Source of the DNA: CAZGNZ01 sp964527215
Lineage (GTDB): Bacteria; Fidelibacterota; Marinisomatia; SCGC-AAA003-L08; JACNLC01
Length of the DNA stretch: 45,485 nucleotides
Direction: 5' to 3'
Assembly (NCBI GenBank): GCA_964527215.1
Contig: CAZGNZ010000037.1
Span: 1-45,485, forward strand
Shown here: positions 42,623-45,485 of the stretch, in pieces
How positions within the stretch are numbered: the stretch's first letter is position 1
Layout of the letters: each line of letters opens with the position of its first letter
The notes under the pieces: generated by a model
The model's input: the letters and a program-made list of their open reading frames with translations, nothing else
Database searches by the model: none
What the model was told of the DNA's origin: nothing
Program-made: the position numbers and the translations under genes

Positions 42623-43360
42623 ATGACATGGTATATTCTCTTGATAGCAACTGCAGCAGGATATTTAATTGGTTCCATATCCATGGCGCGCCTGATTGTA
42701 CGTATTGCTGCACCCGGGAAGGATATCACCCACACCCAGATCGATCTGGAGGACCGTGACGGTACGGCTGACTTAGACATTGTCAGTGCCACCACCGTTT
42801 CGATTCACCTCGGTTCTAAATACGGGTTCATCACCATGCTGCTGGATATGCTGAAGATCATTGTTCCTGTTTTGGCAGTCAAGACCATTTATCCAGAGAA
42901 TCCGTACTTTCTTTTTACAGCTGCAGCGGGGATGATCGGTCATATTTGGCCCATCTATCATGGTTTTCAGGGCGGCAGAGGTATTCTGGCGGTTTATGGC
43001 GGTTTATTCGCAATTGACTGGATCGGTGTCTTTGTCACTTCCATAGGCGGGATGATCGTTGGACTGTTCGTCCTGCGTGACGTAGTGGCCACTTATGTTG
43101 CCGGAGTGCTTCTCATCATCCCCTGGCTGTGGTTCAGAACCCATGATCTTGCTTATGTGACGTATGCAGTGGTGATCAATATCATTTTGTTCATTGCCAT
43201 TAGCCCTGAGATCAAACAAATGAACAAATTGAAAAGAGAAAACAACTGGGATGATCCCGTGGCCATTATTCAAGTAACCGGCATGGGGCGCGGAATCATC
43301 AAGATGGCAAAAAGGCTTGGTGTAGTCAAGGACAAATCCAAGGATGACAATAACGAATAG
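42623..43360 (+). CDS. PlsY-like acyltransferase homologue with altered first motif
   Basis: 245 residues with about six membrane helices (YILLIATAAGYLIGSISMAR first). HIWPIYHGFQGGRG (about 113-126) matches the PlsY motif with GGKG, and the later helices and ISPEIKQMNK tail are family-like. The first motif of PlsY, GSGNxGATN for glycerol-3-phosphate, is replaced by a region with DRDGTADLDIVSATTVSIHL, so the substrate may differ. PlsY normally transfers an acyl group from acyl-phosphate to glycerol-3-phosphate. The ATG lies two bases after the preceding stop codon, so the two genes are cotranscribed. Confidence 0.75.
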   Translation: MTWYILLIATAAGYLIGSISMARLIVRIAAPGKDITHTQIDLEDRDGTADLDIVSATTVSIHLGSKYGFITMLLDMLKIIVPVLAVKTIYPENPYFLFTAAAGMIGHIWPIYHGFQGGRGILAVYGGLFAIDWIGVFVTSIGGMIVGLFVLRDVVATYVAGVLLIIPWLWFRTHDLAYVTYAVVINIILFIAISPEIKQMNKLKRENNWDDPVAIIQVTGMGRGIIKMAKRLGVVKDKSKDDNNE

Positions 43361-43852
43361 AACGATTGCCGGCCATTGGCACATTTCCACCCGGCAACTG
43401 ATTATGTCTACATGTTATTAAAAAATACGCCGTCCCGACAGTTACAGGCCCATTCGGAATCTTTGAGAAAGCCCACCTCCACCCGCTCGGATTACAGCGG
43501 GCAAAGACATTCACAACTGGAGATACGAAGCTCTGGAACATGCAGGCTGCTGTAGGTGGCCGGCAGGGGAGCGGGCAGGCCCACCTGCTTGTCTGCTTTT
43601 GGCGGGCTCCTGTGCTAGCTTAGCTCGTAAGGGCGGGCAGGCCCACCTGACCGACGTCAGTCAGGCAGGGAACTCGCACGATTTTTCAATCGCTGGTTCC
43701 TAAGTAGTGTACGGACCTGTATTTATCAAAGATTTACAAAGAAGTGTGCCCATTTTGTGCTCATGATAAAAACTGTATGGTATCAGTTGTGTTATCCAGT
43801 TAAATATAATGACTTTAAGTGAAATAAAATTATTGTCTGATGTCAATTTGCA
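43361..43852. other. Intergenic region with GC-rich repeat
   Basis: About 490 bp without a gene. It contains the GC-rich repeat 43548-43672, and AT-rich DNA from 43700 on. I found no clear terminator after the PlsY-like gene. Confidence 0.4.
43548..43672. repeat. GC-rich dispersed repeat, copy 2
   Basis: Shares GTGGCCGGCAGGGGA, GCGGGCAGGCCC, GGCGGGCTCC and GCTCGT-AGGGCGGGC with 28197-28385, in partly different order. No coding content. Composition differs sharply from the AT-rich flank. Confidence 0.65.
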
Positions 43853-43896
43853 GATTCCGACAACTTCGGACAGTGATTCCGGAAAGTTTCGGACAG
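43853..43896. repeat. Tandem 22-bp repeats, probable IS21 end
   Basis: GATTCCGACAACTTCGGACA(GT) is followed directly by GATTCCGGAAAGTTTCGGAC(AG). IS21-family elements carry several 20-30 bp repeats at their ends, and an IstB relic begins about 180 bp away on the minus strand, so this is probably its right end. A further GTGTCCGAACAG lies near 43939. Confidence 0.5.
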
Positions 43897-44071
43897 CCTT
43901 CATCGCCCTCTGTTTTCACTTCTTTAATTTTAGCTCAAGTGTCCGAACAGATTTTCAAATATTTTCTATCATTTTGCAAGATTACCAAATTATTCACTTC
44001 TCAATTCCATAATTAATACGCTAACGGAAAGAACCCGCAGGGTGACTGGAGTTAGCATGACGACCTCCATT

Positions 44072-44473
44072 TCAATCCCCACTTTTCTGATTATATTTAC
44101 GCATTGATTCTCCCGTCAACTTGATCCTGTAAGCATTATGAACCAGCCTTTCCATGATGGCATCGGCAACCGTTGGATTCTGGAAGTACGAGTACCATTC
44201 CTTAACAGGCAGCTGGCTGGTCACGATACAACTGCCTGTGCCGGTTCTTTCTTCAATGACTTCCAGAAGCTCCTGGGCCTGCTGTGTGCTCAGAAAAGAC
44301 AATCCAAAATCATCCAGAATGAGCAGTGAAAAGCGGGAGATCCGTTTCAGCCAGTTTAAATATGATCCGTCAGTCCGGACCAGCAAGACCTCACTCATCA
44401 AATGGCTTTGATACGCTGCAAGTGTTGCGAGCATAGTAATACAAGATAGCATAATTGTTTGTATCCGTTTCAT
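44072..44473 (-). pseudogene. istB: Truncated IstB-like ATPase of an IS21-family element
   Basis: 133 residues against about 245. The C-terminal part is clear IstB: LLILDDFGLSFLSTQQAQEL (Walker B), CIVTSQLPVKEWYSYFQNPT and the ending VADAIMERLVHNAYRIKLTG plus ESMRK. Walker A is gone. The first 22 residues (MKRIQTIMLSCITMLATLAA) look like a signal peptide, or like LATALAYQS with about 12 following residues missing. No istA is present in the window. IstB assists the IS21 transposase; this copy cannot bind ATP normally. Confidence 0.75.
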
Positions 44474-44494
44474 AAATTTGTCCCCTTGTGAAGA

Positions 44495-45430
44495 CTAATT
44501 AGCGATTATGTTGTTTACTATCAGTATTATATCTAAAATGTCAATAAACCCGTCATCATTTACATCAGCTGCCATTAGTTCATAGATATCAGGGAGGTAA
44601 TTATCCATTACAATCTGAACGATAATTATAATATCCAGTATATCCAATCCATCATCATGGTTTACATCACCTGGAATAGCAACAAAGGGAGTTAACTCAC
44701 CAAATTCTCCATTTACACTGATTTGCTTCGCAAATATTCCTCCAATAGGAGGATCTTCAACGGTATAGATTAATCCATTCCTATTATCTGTAATTATACT
44801 TGATGTAGCAGCTGAAGGTGAAAGGATGGAGTCTATTAAAATACCGGATTCAGACCACAAATATTCACCGGTTCTGCTGATTTTTTGACTGTAGACGTGA
44901 TAAGTCTCTTCAGGCTTGTATCCAAAACTGACTGTTACGCTGTTACTGTCACTTAAAACCTGACCAATTGAATAAATGGTTGGATCATCAATTGGGATAG
45001 GGGGGATTCCACCTGTATCAAACAACACCGTCCCTTCTGAGTCCACCATCTGCAGCATATTGCTGTAATCAACTGGAAAAACTCCGGTATTCCAATTAAT
45101 TATGATAACCGTGTCCTGCCTTTGAGATAAAAATTCGATATCAGCTTCAATTGAAACATCTGTGGCAAACGAAACTCCGGACTCCCCCCACAATAATGAA
45201 CCAGCTGGAGAAATTCTCTGAATGATATAGTCCAACTGGTTGAATTCATCACGTACTTTACCTGCTATTATTGCCCCGCCCATCCCAAATGGTCGTATCT
45301 CAACTGCACCGTTTGAAAGGGCTGATGCTTCAAATCTAAATGAAAGCCCATTAATACTTGAACCCCAGAGTGGATTTCCGTTGACGCCAAATCTTTGGCA
45401 CATGAAGTTATCAATATATACTCTTCTCAA
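44495..45430 (-). CDS. 5'-truncated secreted protein with C-terminal dockerin-like pair
   Basis: 311 codons from a TTG that directly follows an in-frame TAA, so the real start is lost or lies across a frameshift. The body has repeats of the RxSPAGSLLWGESG type (QRFGVNGNPLWGSS, QRISPAGSLLWGESG, QKISRTGEYLWSESG, KQISVNGEFG), typical of surface propeller-like proteins of this group. Residues about 255-311 are a dockerin-like pair (GDVNHDDGLDILDIIIIVQI, ADVNDDGFIDILDIILIVNN). No signal peptide is present. The window ends 55 bp further, so the missing part would have to lie close by or outside. Confidence 0.7.
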   Translation of the reverse strand: MRRVYIDNFMCQRFGVNGNPLWGSSINGLSFRFEASALSNGAVEIRPFGMGGAIIAGKVRDEFNQLDYIIQRISPAGSLLWGESGVSFATDVSIEADIEFLSQRQDTVIIINWNTGVFPVDYSNMLQMVDSEGTVLFDTGGIPPIPIDDPTIYSIGQVLSDSNSVTVSFGYKPEETYHVYSQKISRTGEYLWSESGILIDSILSPSAATSSIITDNRNGLIYTVEDPPIGGIFAKQISVNGEFGELTPFVAIPGDVNHDDGLDILDIIIIVQIVMDNYLPDIYELMAADVNDDGFIDILDIILIVNNIIAN

Positions 45431-45485
45431 TTAGGTGATGTCTTGTAAATTGTGTAAAAAGTAAACAGGGTGCAGCAAGTTGTTT

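Noticed and set aside
43853..43896. Two 22-bp repeats considered as a CRISPR or operator pair.
   Set aside because: Only two, directly adjacent, with mismatches, and placed at the expected end of an IS21 relic.

Overview
The window most resembles a Gram-negative FCB-group bacterium, most likely Candidatus Neomarinimicrobiota or a close relative. The signs are secreted proteins with a type-IX-style C-terminal sorting module (PNPFNP...GxYxxxL...K), dockerin-like EF-hand pairs, FISUMP (Fibrobacter major paralogous) domains, the Cys-rich motif GCTDxxAxNxxPxAxxxDGSC, DUF4397 repeats, and LytS/LytTR-controlled MacAB-TolC export. This is inferred from protein style; no rRNA or tRNA gene was seen.

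Layout. 1-3061: a decayed AAA/DUF4143 ATPase next to a MITE-like element, a small beta-helix/dockerin protein that has lost its middle, then a translationally coupled pair (ferredoxin-NADP reductase type and an SDR-like protein). 3062-4608: a pile-up of repeats, including two almost identical tandem 540-bp units and part of a third. 4609-10152 (minus): a 1366-residue secreted modular protein and a four-repeat DUF4397 lipoprotein. 10387-11298: a MerR-type regulator with a cobalamin-binding domain, divergent from the lipoprotein. 11315-12446: gene remnants and repeats. 12796-20041: TolC, MacA, a small lipoprotein, MacB ATPase, MacB permease, then a LytS-type kinase and a LytTR regulator, probably one export and sensing locus. 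20152-22989: a broken defence island (excisionase-like HTH, type I HsdM without its catalytic core, KilA-N protein, decayed RhuM). 23317-23862: an intact-looking IS200/IS605 element. 24208-27972: a large FISUMP lipoprotein. 28416-31628 (minus): a serine hydrolase of the beta-lactamase family and a dockerin/beta-propeller protein. 32208-34217: an AraC regulator and a short-chain dehydrogenase. 34702-43360: seven co-directional envelope genes (barrel-like protein, Lol-type ABC ATPase, two FtsX/LolCE-type permeases, LolA-like protein, rifampicin-phosphotransferase-like enzyme, PlsY-like acyltransferase). 43361-45430: IS21 debris and a 5'-truncated dockerin protein.

The strongest unexpected signal is a short non-coding mobile repeat whose ends resemble the ends of the resident IS200/IS605 element. 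A 202-bp sequence occurs twice in the window, once uninterrupted (11996-12197) and once carrying the repeat (20152-20498). This gives an exact empty-site/filled-site comparison: a 141-bp insert, no target-site duplication, next to a TTGGAT site. Two other copies with a preserved end abut TTGAAT and TTGCAT, so the target looks like TTGNAT. A second MITE-like family with terminal inverted repeats is also scattered through the window.

Two other themes recur. Several genes have lost internal segments while staying in frame (888-1277, 22053-22739, perhaps 44072-44473). Cohesin-like modules are nested inside Fn3 repeats in the giant secreted protein, while three other proteins in the window carry dockerin-like modules.
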